NCBI GenBank assembly: GCA_050330095.1
Contig: JBHJOC010000038.1
Span: 1 to 64,000 of the forward strand
Source of the DNA: JBCBWG01 sp036804185
GTDB taxonomy: Bacteria > Pseudomonadota > Alphaproteobacteria > Rhizobiales > Hyphomicrobiaceae
DNA length: 64,000 nucleotides
Direction: 5' to 3'
Shown piece after piece: positions 1-8,853 of this stretch (positions are counted from its first letter, which is position 1; every line of letters begins with the position of its first letter). Both the position numbers and the translations under genes were made by a program. The notes beneath the pieces were generated by a model. It saw nothing but the letters and a program-made list of their open reading frames with translations, was not told the origin of the DNA and made no database searches.

Positions 1-911
1 GGGCACTGGCTCCACAGATCAGACTGGCGGCCTACCGGATCGGAATCGAGCGCCCTTTGCTTTGGGTTCATTGCCCAGCTGGCGCTGAACTCATCGATAC
101 GATCCCTTCGGTCGGCATCGTCATGCAGCGAACGGATCGTTTCGAAGCGTTTCCCGATGGCGACCCAGACCTCCTTGCCCGACAAGTCGCGCACATCCGC
201 GGCGCGGCGGACCTCGTGATCTACTGCGCGCCGGGCCTGCTGGCCGAAGAACGTGATTTTTCGCGTCGTCAGGCGCTCATCACGCACGGCGTCGAACTCG
301 ATCGGTTCGTGGAAGCCGGCCGTTCGAATGTCGAGCCCGCCGATGTCGCCGCCCTCCCGAAGCCGCGTGTCGGCTTTGTCGGTGGCATCGACCATCACAC
401 GTTCGATCCCGAACTTTTCAATTCCCTCGCCGGGCTGCTGCCGCATCACACCTTCGTGCTCGTTGGTGGCTGTTCGCTTCCGCTCGGCTGGTGCCCACAC
501 CCGAACGTCAAGCTGCTCGGCCGCAAACCTTACGATCAAGTCGCGGAGTATATGGCCGCGATGGACGTGTTGATCATGCCCTGGAACACCAGTCCCTGGA
601 TCGCCGCATGCAATCCGATCAAACTGAAGGAATACTTGGCTGTTGGCAGACCAGTCGTGACACGCGACTTCCCGGCGCTCGACGGTTGGCGTGACCTCGT
701 CGAGGTGGCCAATACGCCTCGCGCATTCGCCGACGCGATCGCGCGGGCCAAGCCTGCCGACCCAAGCGTGATCCGGGCGAGGCTTGCGCCAGAGACTTGG
801 GATGACAAGGCCGCTGAAGTGTTCGAACTCCTCACCTCAGTTGCCCGCGGCACCGAGGGGCGGTCTCGATCAACGCAGTCGCGCCTTCCTGCGAACGCGC
901 GTCACGCCTGA
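1..911 (+). CDS. Glycosyltransferase, GT-B fold (5' end outside window)
   Basis: This is the C-terminal part of a glycosyltransferase that probably moves a sugar from a nucleotide donor during surface polysaccharide assembly. The frame is open from base 3 and reads as protein before the first possible start (TTG at 57), so the true start lies upstream of the window. The visible part has an 'ITHGVELDRF' stretch typical of GT4-like enzymes. Around 610-660 lies the donor-binding signature NPIKLKEYLAVGRPVV, which has the P-x-K-xx-E-x-x-A-x-G-x-P pattern of GT-B enzymes. The acceptor and donor cannot be read from the sequence. Its stop overlaps the end of the convergent opgC gene by 10 bp. The nearby ugd and O-antigen ligase-like genes suit polysaccharide synthesis, but they are not in an operon with it. 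Confidence 0.8.
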   Translation, partial: ALAPQIRLAAYRIGIERPLLWVHCPAGAELIDTIPSVGIVMQRTDRFEAFPDGDPDLLARQVAHIRGAADLVIYCAPGLLAEERDFSRRQALITHGVELDRFVEAGRSNVEPADVAALPKPRVGFVGGIDHHTFDPELFNSLAGLLPHHTFVLVGGCSLPLGWCPHPNVKLLGRKPYDQVAEYMAAMDVLIMPWNTSPWIAACNPIKLKEYLAVGRPVVTRDFPALDGWRDLVEVANTPRAFADAIARAKPADPSVIRARLAPETWDDKAAEVFELLTSVARGTEGRSRSTQSRLPANARHA

Positions 912-2128
912 GGTGTAAGTGCGACGCCTTTGGGTGGGGCGGTATCCGGCTGAGGCCTGCCGTCCCTGCTCTTGGGCTCATGGCCCCGGCCCGGCGTCGC
1001 AGGACGTGGCGCCGTCCAAGGTGCGGCCTTGAACCAGGCCACGCCATAGGCAACCGCTACCAAGGCCGCGAAGCAAACGCCGTTGACGACGACGACCGCG
1101 GCCCAATGACCGCTGTAATAGAGCATTGCCGGGCCTGCCAGCAGCGACAGGATCAGGCCTGCCATGAAGACGCCGAGCGACTGCTGGCCAACTTTGGCAA
1201 TGACGGCGACAACTGGCCCGCGAAGATGGCGCCCCTGCTCGCCAACCAGCACAACGGCGAGATAGGCAAGCGCCAGGAAATGCAGATAGCGCAAGATGCC
1301 GAGCTTGCCTTTGTCGATCAGCGGTCCAATCGCCTCCCGCGTTTCGGCCAGCAAGGGAAACGCGATCAGCAGTGGCTCCCATTCGAGCGGCAAGCTCACC
1401 AGGCAATAGGCAATGGCTGCCCCAATCAGCAGACGGTTGGCTGGCGGGACGGGTAGCCAGCCCCGCATGATTGCAAAGCCCGTAAAGAAGATCAGTTGCC
1501 AACCGAACGGGTTGAAAAACCAGGAGGCATCGCTCCAGGGCTCTGACACCATCTTGAGGTCGAAGGCCTGCGCGGAAAACCAGATTCCAATGCAGATCAC
1601 AGCAATCAGAACCCGGGAGCGCTCTGCGACCAAAATCACTGCCGGCATCATACACAGCAGCACGAGATACATCGGCAGGATGTCAAGATAGGGCGGAACC
1701 CACGTCAGCGACATGATGCCCACGAGCGCATTCGCCGCGTTCTCGTTGAACAAGTTCTCGAACTTGAGCCCCCTCACGAAATCACCGGTTCCGCCGAAAA
1801 ACCGGTCCGTCTCGATGGTGACCCAAATCGCAACAAGAAATACAGAAACATGCGCCCAATACACCTGCCAGATCCGGTAGGCGACACGACCGAGGCCTAC
1901 GATCAAGCCATGCCGTGCGAACGCGCCGCCAAACGCCAGCGCCGACGCCATGCCGGAGCAGAACACGAACACTTCCGTTGCGTCGGAAAAGCCAAATCGT
2001 GCCGGGATGATGCGGGCCAGTGGATTACCGTAGGTGTGGGCAATAAAAATGAAGAACAGGCAGAGGCCCCTGAAGAAATCCAGACGGATGTCCCTGCGAT
2101 TATCATTTCGGACACGCGTCTCTTGCAC
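902..2128 (-). CDS. opgC: OpgC, succinyltransferase of osmoregulated periplasmic glucans
   Basis: An integral membrane acyltransferase of the OpgC family, which adds succinyl groups to periplasmic glucans. The protein is hydrophobic with about ten predicted membrane segments, and starts with the family's 'R.DIRLDFFRGLCLF' region followed by an invariant-looking HTYGNP. I chose the GTG start at 2128 because AAGGAG lies nine bases upstream. That gives 408 residues, the usual OpgC size. A TTG at 2194 would add 22 residues with no good ribosome site. The C-terminal 40 residues are polar, proline-rich and probably cytoplasmic. No opgGH genes are in the window, so it stands alone. The identification rests on recognising the family, not on a search. 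Confidence 0.85.
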   Translation of the reverse strand: MQETRVRNDNRRDIRLDFFRGLCLFFIFIAHTYGNPLARIIPARFGFSDATEVFVFCSGMASALAFGGAFARHGLIVGLGRVAYRIWQVYWAHVSVFLVAIWVTIETDRFFGGTGDFVRGLKFENLFNENAANALVGIMSLTWVPPYLDILPMYLVLLCMMPAVILVAERSRVLIAVICIGIWFSAQAFDLKMVSEPWSDASWFFNPFGWQLIFFTGFAIMRGWLPVPPANRLLIGAAIAYCLVSLPLEWEPLLIAFPLLAETREAIGPLIDKGKLGILRYLHFLALAYLAVVLVGEQGRHLRGPVVAVIAKVGQQSLGVFMAGLILSLLAGPAMLYYSGHWAAVVVVNGVCFAALVAVAYGVAWFKAAPWTAPRPATPGRGHEPKSRDGRPQPDTAPPKGVALTPQA

Positions 2129-2227
2129 CCCTGGCAGCTCCTTCAAAGTCGAACCGCGGAGTTGCCTTGTCACCCATAACGTCTGGGGGAGCAACTCCGC
2201 GTCGTCTTGTCTTGTCGGGCGGGGACC

Positions 2228-2737
2228 TTATTGCCCAATCACGCCCGGCCACTTCGCGTTTGCGTCAGCGATGAAGGACTGAGGTGACTTTAGCCAGTTT
2301 GCCTGGACGCTCTTGTCGTAATTGAGGTACAGGACGCCGTCCCTGATCGACCATGCATCGCCCTCGATCTTGAAGAGAGCGCCTTTGGCGACACCGAAAG
2401 CGCAATATCCACCATAAGCTGGCGTGTATTTCGCTGGGTCCGCTTCAAAGAGCGCCTTATGCTCGCTCGTCGCAAACCGCCACGTCGCACCCTGATGCTG
2501 AACGGTGATGTCGGAGCTCCCCGGCGTCGGCTTGCCGAGGGTGAAATAGGCGACAGGATCGAAGCCTTTGATTGCGACGCCCGGCGATTCGAGCGTGTTA
2601 ATCGGCTCTGCTTTCGCCTTAGCGCTCGATAGCCCCGTGCCGTACCCGGCGGCAAAGATCGCAGTCGCTATGGCGAGTGCCGAGCCAAGCAGCACTCGAC
2701 GTGAGAGGCGGTTCGTCCTGGCTTGGAAGTTGCTCAT
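2228..2737 (-). CDS. Exported YHS domain protein
   Basis: A 169-residue protein with an N-terminal export signal: twin arginines in NRLSRRVLLGS followed by a hydrophobic alanine-rich stretch to about residue 40, so it may use the Tat route. The mature part is a YHS domain, recognisable from 'GFDPVAYF', 'WRFATSEHKALFEADPAKY' and 'YGGYCAFGVAKG', with one cysteine. YHS domains occur in metal-handling proteins, but the exact role of this family is unknown. The ATG at 2737 has GGAG upstream at good spacing. The gene lies 100 bp downstream of opgC on the same strand. A periplasmic metal- or redox-linked role is inference only. Confidence 0.8.
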   Translation of the reverse strand: MSNFQARTNRLSRRVLLGSALAIATAIFAAGYGTGLSSAKAKAEPINTLESPGVAIKGFDPVAYFTLGKPTPGSSDITVQHQGATWRFATSEHKALFEADPAKYTPAYGGYCAFGVAKGALFKIEGDAWSIRDGVLYLNYDKSVQANWLKSPQSFIADANAKWPGVIGQ

Positions 2738-2906
2738 GTTAAATCTCCAGTGAGCCTGTATCAGGGGTCAGGTCGCGTGGCGCACAGTGCGCTGTCTCGT
2801 TGAACCCTGCTGTCGCCCTGAGCTTTCTCAATCCCCCGCTTCACCTGCAAACCACGATCTCGCGACGGTTTCGTGAGCGGGTCGACAGTGCCCCTCCCGA
2901 ACGCGC

Positions 2907-5900
2907 TCAACCTTCCAGAATATCGCGGACGTGGCCGGCGGCGACCGTGACCCGCGACACGGAGAGTTCGCCTGAAAGAATGTCCGACATGCGCCGGCGC
3001 GCAACATCGAGCCGTCCGCGAACCTCGGTCGGTTGACGCAAGGCTTTCGCTGCGGCTGCGAAGGCTGACCGGTCGAGTGAAGCCAGCGCGCTCGAGACCG
3101 CGAGACGGTCGTAGGTTTCAGCGAACCCCGCATCTCTCACCCTGCTGTGCAGCTGTGACACCCCGAGGTGGTCGGCAACATCGAGCAGCGTTGTTGCCGC
3201 GACTTCGAACGGCGCACCGGCCGCCAGTTGCAACCGCCGCACAGGGATCGCATACCGCATGAGGCCGAGCGTGGCGAGGTCATCGGCAAGCGATACGGGA
3301 ACACCGGAACCGCTTAATGCGTCCCTCTGCGCGTCACGCTCCTCAAGCTGACGGGCTGTCGCGACATCTGCGAGGCGTGAGCAGAACTCGGCAACAGCCG
3401 CCTTGTAGGCACCGACGAGCGCGTTGAGGTCGGCCTCCGGCTCATTCCGCAAGAGCGCTGCGGCCTGATCGACAAGGCTCTCACGCGTGAGCGCCAGGCA
3501 AGCAATCTGCACGGACGCATCAACATCAACACCAAGCGCCTCGATCGCGGCCCAGGACCCGGCAAGACCGAACAGTTCACGCGCCGCCATCACGGCCTTG
3601 GCGATCTCTCCAGGACCGCGCCCCGTCTCGTCCGACAATCGGATCAACACCGTCGGTCCGCCGCGATTGATCATCGAGTTGGTGATGCGTGTGACGATGA
3701 TCTGGCGCTTCAGGGGATGGGCCAGGATGTCGTCAGCATGGAAGACACGCATTTCCGGTGGGAAATACTCCAGGAGCAGCGACTCCAGCGCTGGATCGCC
3801 AGCGAGCGGACTGTCGATGAGATCGGCCGACAGGGCGAGCTTTGCATAGCTCAGCAGCACGGCGATCTCGGGTCGCTCGAGCCCCGCCCCAGCCGCGACG
3901 CGCGCCGCAAGCGCTTCGTCCGTCGGCAAGTGCTCGAGGTCGCGATCGAGAAGGCCGCGTTGCTCAAGCACGCGCATCAAGCGCGCGTAGGTTCCAAGTT
4001 CGCTCGCGCTCGTTGCAACGGCGAGGCTGATTGCAAGCGCCTGCTGTCGGTTGTTGCGCAGGCAGGCTTGGGCGACATCGTCGGTCATCCGCTCGAGCAA
4101 CGTATTGCGCTGGATAATCGAGAGCCGGCCGCCGCGCACGGCGCTCGCCAGCCCGAGCTTGATGTTGACCTCGATGTCGGACGAGTTCACGCCGGCCGAA
4201 TTATCGATAAAGTCCGTATTGAGGCGGCAGCCTTCCCGCGCCAGTGCAATGCGGGCGCGCTGTGTCAATGCAAGGTTAGCTCCCTCCCCGACGACTTTTG
4301 CTCGCACCGCCGAGGCCGCGACACGGATGGCGTCGTTCGCCCGATCCCCAACCTCGGCGTCGGTTTCCTCATCGCCGCGAACATAGGTGCCGATGCCGCC
4401 GAACCACAGCAAGTCCACGGGTGCCGAGAGAATCGCGCGGATAAGCGTGCTTGGTGCAACAACCGAATCGCTCAGCCCGAGGGCCGCGCAGGCCTGCGCC
4501 GAGAGGGTGATTGATTTCGCCGACCGCGAATAGACGCCGCCACCAGACGAGATCAGGTTTGGGTCATAGTCCTGCCAGCTCGAACGAGGCAGTGCGAACA
4601 AGCGTTGGCGCTCTGCGAGGCTCAATGCCGGGTCGGGCTCCGGGTCAATGAAAATGTCACGGTGATCGAAAGCAGCAATGAGCCGTGTGTGCTGCGATAA
4701 GAGCATGCCATTCCCGAACACATCGCCCGACATATCGCCGACGCCCGCGACCGTGAAGGGCTCGGCTTGGATGTCTTTGCTGCTCTCACGGAAATGCCGC
4801 TTCACGCATTCCCAGGCGCCGCGCGCCGTGATGCCCATCTTCTTGTGGTCGTAGCCAGCCGAGCCACCGGAGGCAAACGCGTCGCCAAGCCAATGGCCTT
4901 TGCTGCTTGAGATCTCGTTTGCAAGATCTGAGAACGTCGCCGTGCCCTTGTCCGCAGCGACAACGAGGTAGGGATCATCGCCGTCGTGCCGCACGACACC
5001 GGGGCGCGGAACGACGCGGTCGCCGTCCATGGTATCAGTGATGTCGAGCAGCGTGCCGACGAAGATGCGGTAGGCTTCGATCCCTTCGGCCATGAACACG
5101 TCACGCCCGGCCGCGCGGGGCAGTTGTTTTGGATAGAACCCACCCTTCGCGCCTTCAGGCACGATGACCGTGTTCTTCACCTGCTGGGCCCTTGCGAGAC
5201 CGAGCACCTCAGTGCGGAAATCCTGCGCGCGATCCGACCAGCGCAGCCCTCCTCTTGCGATTGGCGCAAACCGTAGGTGCACCCCTTCGACCCGGGGACT
5301 GTAAACCCATATTTCTCGGTAGGGCCGAGGATCGGGAAGCACGTCGATCGCCTGCGGGTCGAACTTGAAGGCGAGCGCTCGCGCACGCACGTCCTCCACC
5401 ATCGGCGCGAACGCGTTGGTGCGCAAAGTAGCCATGATCAGGCCGACGAGTGCCCTCAGGATACGATCCTCGTCGAGGCTTGGCACTGCCTGCAGATCGT
5501 CCTCGATTGCCAGTTTGATCTGCTCGGCTGCCGCACCGCGGGCGGCAAGATCGAGGTCGAGCCCAGGGTTGAAGCGAACCTTGAACATCTCGACGAGGCG
5601 CGCTGCAATCAGCGGGTAGGAGACGAGCGTGTCGGCAAGGTAGCGGATCCCGAAAGGCAGCGAAGACTGGCGGAGATAGGCTGCAAGCGCGCGCAGCACT
5701 GCGATGTCGCGCCAGGTGAGCGGCGAAACACACAGCAGCCTGTTGAATCCGTCGTCATCGGCTTCACAGCTCGAGATCGCATCGAAAGCATCCTCGATCC
5801 GGACCGCCAATTCGGGGAACGTCGCGCCGAAAGCTTCCGGCCGCCGCAGCCGCATCGCATGGACGAACGCCTTGCGCGGGAAGGCACCCGATTGTGGAAC

Positions 5901-7706
5901 GACCTCAAACGTGGATTCGTCGATGACGTCGAAACCCATATTCTCGAACAAGGGCACGCGCTCGGAGAGGGGCAGCGGCACGTCCGCCTTGAAGAGCGTC
6001 GCGACACCGAGATCCGGGTCGCGGTCCACTGTTTGGCGAAGCTTGATCCTTACGGGGTGCTCAGCCGTGAGGCTTGCGATCTTGAATGCATCGCCGACCG
6101 CGCGACGAACACTGAAGGTCTCGGCATACGACGCTGAAAACGCCTGCGCGAACCGATCGGCCAGCTGCATCCCCTCGGGGCCCGACAGCGCGAACTGATG
6201 GATGAGACGATCCGACCAATTACGCGTTGCCTCTGCCACTTGCCGCTCGAGCGCCAGGGCATCGACGAGCGGCGTCCGACCCTCGAAGCGCGCCACGATG
6301 AAGTGGACCCTGACCAACTGACCTTGCGTGAAGTACGGGTCGAACATCACGACTTGCCCGCCGTAAGCTGAGGCAAGCAACGCGCTGATGCGATGACGAA
6401 CAGCAGTCGAGAACCGTTCTCGCGGCACATAGACGAGGATCGAGACGAACCTGTCGAAGCGGTCTGGTCGAGCGAAGACACGCGTGCGGGGGCGAACCTC
6501 GAGCTCGACGATCTGCGGCGCCCAGGCTGCGAGGGTCGCAACGGGAATTTGGAAGAGTTCGTCGCGCGGGAAGGTGTCGATCACGTTGGCAAGCGCGCGG
6601 GAATCGTAGCTGCCAGGCACGTAGCCCACGGCCTTGACGACGAGGTCCGCTTTCCGTCTGAGCAGCGGAATCTCGGACGGCGATCGCGTGTATGCCCGCG
6701 AGGCGAACAAGCCGACGATGCGCAATTCGCCACCTACAGACCCGTCCGGGCGATAGGTCTTGATCCCGACGTAGTCCATATGCACCCGGCGATGCACCCG
6801 GCTGACAATGTTCGACTTGGTGACGAACAGAGGCTGCGGAGCTTCGTAGAAGTGCCGGATCTCAGGTGTCAGCGCGACGAGCTCGCGCCCTCTGCGCAAC
6901 ACATGCACCTCAGGATCGCGCAGAATGCCGAGGCCGGAGCCTTCCACGACATTGAGGGCGAGTTCGGCCCCATCAGGTTGCGGCGCGAACGTATAGTTGC
7001 GCATCCCAAGGAAGACGAACTGGCCATTGCGCAGCCACGTTGCAAAAGCGATCGCTTCGTCGCGTTGGTCTTGTGGGATCGCTGAGCCTGCGTCCCGGAG
7101 ATGCGCAATCGACTGATCAAGCCGCTCGAGCATCGCGCGCCAATCGCCAACCGCAACCTCGACCTGACCCAGCGTCGAGAAGACCTCGGGCCTCAGCTGC
7201 TCCCAGCGATCGCGCGACACCTCGCGCGTGAGAATGACGATCAGGCTCTCGATCCGCATGTCCGGTTCTGCAGCGCTCGCATCCCGAACCGCACTAATGC
7301 GACCGTCGCCATCCCGCCGCGTTGCAAGGATCGGATGCATGAGAAGCTCCGCACCGATGCCGGCGGCGCTGAGTTCGTTCATGACACTGTCGAGCAGAAA
7401 CGGTCGATCGGGGTTGACTACGGCCAGCATGGACCGCGGGCCATTGCCGGATGCGTCTGCGACCGAAAACTCGCTTGCCAGAACGGTTGGCCTGGTCGCA
7501 GGGTCAGCACTGTCAAGGGCTTGCATTGCAGCCCTCGTGATCGCAACCAATTCCGCAACGGAGAGCTTGTCGAGATCGGTCGGCGTGATCCGAGCGAATA
7601 AGAGGTCGGCGAGTGCGCGGCACCGCGCGTCGGCGGCGAACACCTCGCGCACGCCCTCCAGTTGCGCCCGGAGCGCGTCCACTCTCGTATGCTCAAGCAC
7701 GGCCAT
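2907..7706 (-). CDS. gdhB: NAD-specific glutamate dehydrogenase, large (about 180 kDa) type
   Basis: A 1599-residue catabolic glutamate dehydrogenase that converts glutamate and NAD+ to 2-oxoglutarate and ammonia. The length equals that of the large bacterial family (Bac_GDH). The central catalytic part contains 'GGLRWSDRAQDFRTEVLGL' near residue 820, the lysine motif PEGAKGGF near 850, and GVGDMSGDVFGNGM near 990. The first 600 residues are the regulatory region with ACT-like folds, and the C-terminal 400 residues are the family's helical tail. I chose the ATG at 7706 (MAVLEH) because GGAG lies seven bases upstream. The frame could extend 22 residues to 7772 but without support. It is probably transcribed alone. 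Long open frames on the opposite strand inside it are shadows of its codon bias. Confidence 0.95.
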   Translation of the reverse strand: MAVLEHTRVDALRAQLEGVREVFAADARCRALADLLFARITPTDLDKLSVAELVAITRAAMQALDSADPATRPTVLASEFSVADASGNGPRSMLAVVNPDRPFLLDSVMNELSAAGIGAELLMHPILATRRDGDGRISAVRDASAAEPDMRIESLIVILTREVSRDRWEQLRPEVFSTLGQVEVAVGDWRAMLERLDQSIAHLRDAGSAIPQDQRDEAIAFATWLRNGQFVFLGMRNYTFAPQPDGAELALNVVEGSGLGILRDPEVHVLRRGRELVALTPEIRHFYEAPQPLFVTKSNIVSRVHRRVHMDYVGIKTYRPDGSVGGELRIVGLFASRAYTRSPSEIPLLRRKADLVVKAVGYVPGSYDSRALANVIDTFPRDELFQIPVATLAAWAPQIVELEVRPRTRVFARPDRFDRFVSILVYVPRERFSTAVRHRISALLASAYGGQVVMFDPYFTQGQLVRVHFIVARFEGRTPLVDALALERQVAEATRNWSDRLIHQFALSGPEGMQLADRFAQAFSASYAETFSVRRAVGDAFKIASLTAEHPVRIKLRQTVDRDPDLGVATLFKADVPLPLSERVPLFENMGFDVIDESTFEVVPQSGAFPRKAFVHAMRLRRPEAFGATFPELAVRIEDAFDAISSCEADDDGFNRLLCVSPLTWRDIAVLRALAAYLRQSSLPFGIRYLADTLVSYPLIAARLVEMFKVRFNPGLDLDLAARGAAAEQIKLAIEDDLQAVPSLDEDRILRALVGLIMATLRTNAFAPMVEDVRARALAFKFDPQAIDVLPDPRPYREIWVYSPRVEGVHLRFAPIARGGLRWSDRAQDFRTEVLGLARAQQVKNTVIVPEGAKGGFYPKQLPRAAGRDVFMAEGIEAYRIFVGTLLDITDTMDGDRVVPRPGVVRHDGDDPYLVVAADKGTATFSDLANEISSSKGHWLGDAFASGGSAGYDHKKMGITARGAWECVKRHFRESSKDIQAEPFTVAGVGDMSGDVFGNGMLLSQHTRLIAAFDHRDIFIDPEPDPALSLAERQRLFALPRSSWQDYDPNLISSGGGVYSRSAKSITLSAQACAALGLSDSVVAPSTLIRAILSAPVDLLWFGGIGTYVRGDEETDAEVGDRANDAIRVAASAVRAKVVGEGANLALTQRARIALAREGCRLNTDFIDNSAGVNSSDIEVNIKLGLASAVRGGRLSIIQRNTLLERMTDDVAQACLRNNRQQALAISLAVATSASELGTYARLMRVLEQRGLLDRDLEHLPTDEALAARVAAGAGLERPEIAVLLSYAKLALSADLIDSPLAGDPALESLLLEYFPPEMRVFHADDILAHPLKRQIIVTRITNSMINRGGPTVLIRLSDETGRGPGEIAKAVMAARELFGLAGSWAAIEALGVDVDASVQIACLALTRESLVDQAAALLRNEPEADLNALVGAYKAAVAEFCSRLADVATARQLEERDAQRDALSGSGVPVSLADDLATLGLMRYAIPVRRLQLAAGAPFEVAATTLLDVADHLGVSQLHSRVRDAGFAETYDRLAVSSALASLDRSAFAAAAKALRQPTEVRGRLDVARRRMSDILSGELSVSRVTVAAGHVRDILEG

Positions 7707-7935
7707 GGAAGGGCTCCGTTTCAACGAGGGCGGCGACGCGCTACTATTGAGTGTAAAGAAGAACGTCGGCACTCAGTCACGGTCAAGCTTCGATCCCGTG
7801 ATCAGAGAGTTCGAGACGCGGCGGCACGCGTCTGCTGCGGTCGGTCAAGCACATTCGGGAAAGCCCGTTGCTCCGCAGCAAACCGGCAGCGTATCAATGA
7901 ACTGATCCCTGCATTGGCCCCGGCGACAGCCAAGG

Positions 7936-8024
7936 GTCAGGTCCGCACAGACGTGGCAGCAAGCTTCTCTGAAGAACTCCAAAGAAGACTGGTTCCGTCA
8001 GGTCCGCACAGACGTGGCAGCAAG
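7936..8024. repeat. 28-bp direct repeat, two copies 61 bp apart
   Basis: The 28 bases at 7936-7963 are repeated exactly at 7997-8024; both start GTCAGGTCCGCACAGACG. The sequences between and around the copies are unrelated, so this is not a simple tandem duplication. They lie in the 410-bp gap between the divergent gdhB and AhpD-like genes. They could be paired operator sites or relics of an insertion. I see nothing else coding in the gap. Confidence 0.85.
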
Positions 8025-8116
8025 ACCCGCGCAAATTATGGACCGCGGACAAGCTCTCTCCGATCCAGGCGGAACGGGGCAGCAGGGTCCATCGCGATGG
8101 GCGCAGTGGAGGCGAC

Positions 8117-8767
8117 ATGACGAGCCAGAACGATCGAATTGAGCACAGCCCTGCCAGCGCTGGGTCTCTGCACCCGACGGCGCTCGACCTTGGCCCACAG
8201 GACAACCTGCCGACCGACTTATCGGCCTACTTCGCCAAATGCGAGGATAAGCTGGGCTTCGTGCCGAATGTATTGCGAGCCTATGCGTTCAGCGCCCCGA
8301 AGCTGGCAGCCTTCATTGCGATGGTCGACGACCTCATGCTTGCCGACAGCGGCCTGTCGAAAGTCGAGCGCGAGATGATCGCCGTCGCTGTCAGCGCTGT
8401 GAACCACTGCCACTACTGTCTAACGGCGCATGGTGCTGCAGTTCGTGTCCGGGCGGGCAGCGCCAAGTTCGGTGACATCATGGCGCAGAACTGGCGCGCC
8501 GCGGCGCTCGATGGCCGTCAGACGGCCATGCTGGATTTCGCCGTCAAGTTGACGGAAAGCCCGGACAAGGTACGCGAAGCCGATCGACAGGTCCTGCGGG
8601 ATGCTGGTTTCTCGGACCGGGATATCTGGGACATCGCCGCCGTCGCCGCATTCTACAATATGTCCAATCGCCTCGCCGCGGCGACCGAGATGAAGCCCAA
8701 CGACGAGTATTTCGACATGGGACGGGCGCCAAGCCGGCCAAGCGGAAGTGAGAGCGGCAAGAGCTGA
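8117..8767 (+). CDS. Peroxidase-related AhpD/CMD-family protein
   Basis: A 216-residue member of the carboxymuconolactone decarboxylase/AhpD superfamily, close to the 'uncharacterised peroxidase-related enzyme' group. The signature HCHYCLTAHG sits near residues 96-105. Its C-x-x-C and downstream histidine match the AhpD redox site, suggesting thiol-based peroxide or alkylhydroperoxide reduction. The N-terminal 30 residues are variable, and the C-terminal 20 are serine-rich. The ATG is preceded by GGAGGCGAC, a strong ribosome site. It is divergent from gdhB and followed after 86 bp by the unknown 657-residue gene on the same strand. Substrate and reductant are not evident. Confidence 0.8.
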   Translation: MTSQNDRIEHSPASAGSLHPTALDLGPQDNLPTDLSAYFAKCEDKLGFVPNVLRAYAFSAPKLAAFIAMVDDLMLADSGLSKVEREMIAVAVSAVNHCHYCLTAHGAAVRVRAGSAKFGDIMAQNWRAAALDGRQTAMLDFAVKLTESPDKVREADRQVLRDAGFSDRDIWDIAAVAAFYNMSNRLAAATEMKPNDEYFDMGRAPSRPSGSESGKS

Positions 8768-8853
8768 GGCCTGGCGTTGAGAGCGACGAGCGATAGGACG
8801 AACGCGCAACCAAACCTGAACAGAGGTCGCAGCGCGCTCGCGCATGGGGCCGT

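Noticed and set aside
57..59. TTG at 57 as start of the glycosyltransferase
   Set aside because: The frame remains open and protein-like back to base 3, so the gene begins outside the window.
3717..6137. Long plus-strand open frames (for example 3717-4514 and 5277-6137) inside the glutamate dehydrogenase gene
   Set aside because: They are mirror frames of a high-GC gene; composition is odd, with no family signatures and no ribosome sites.
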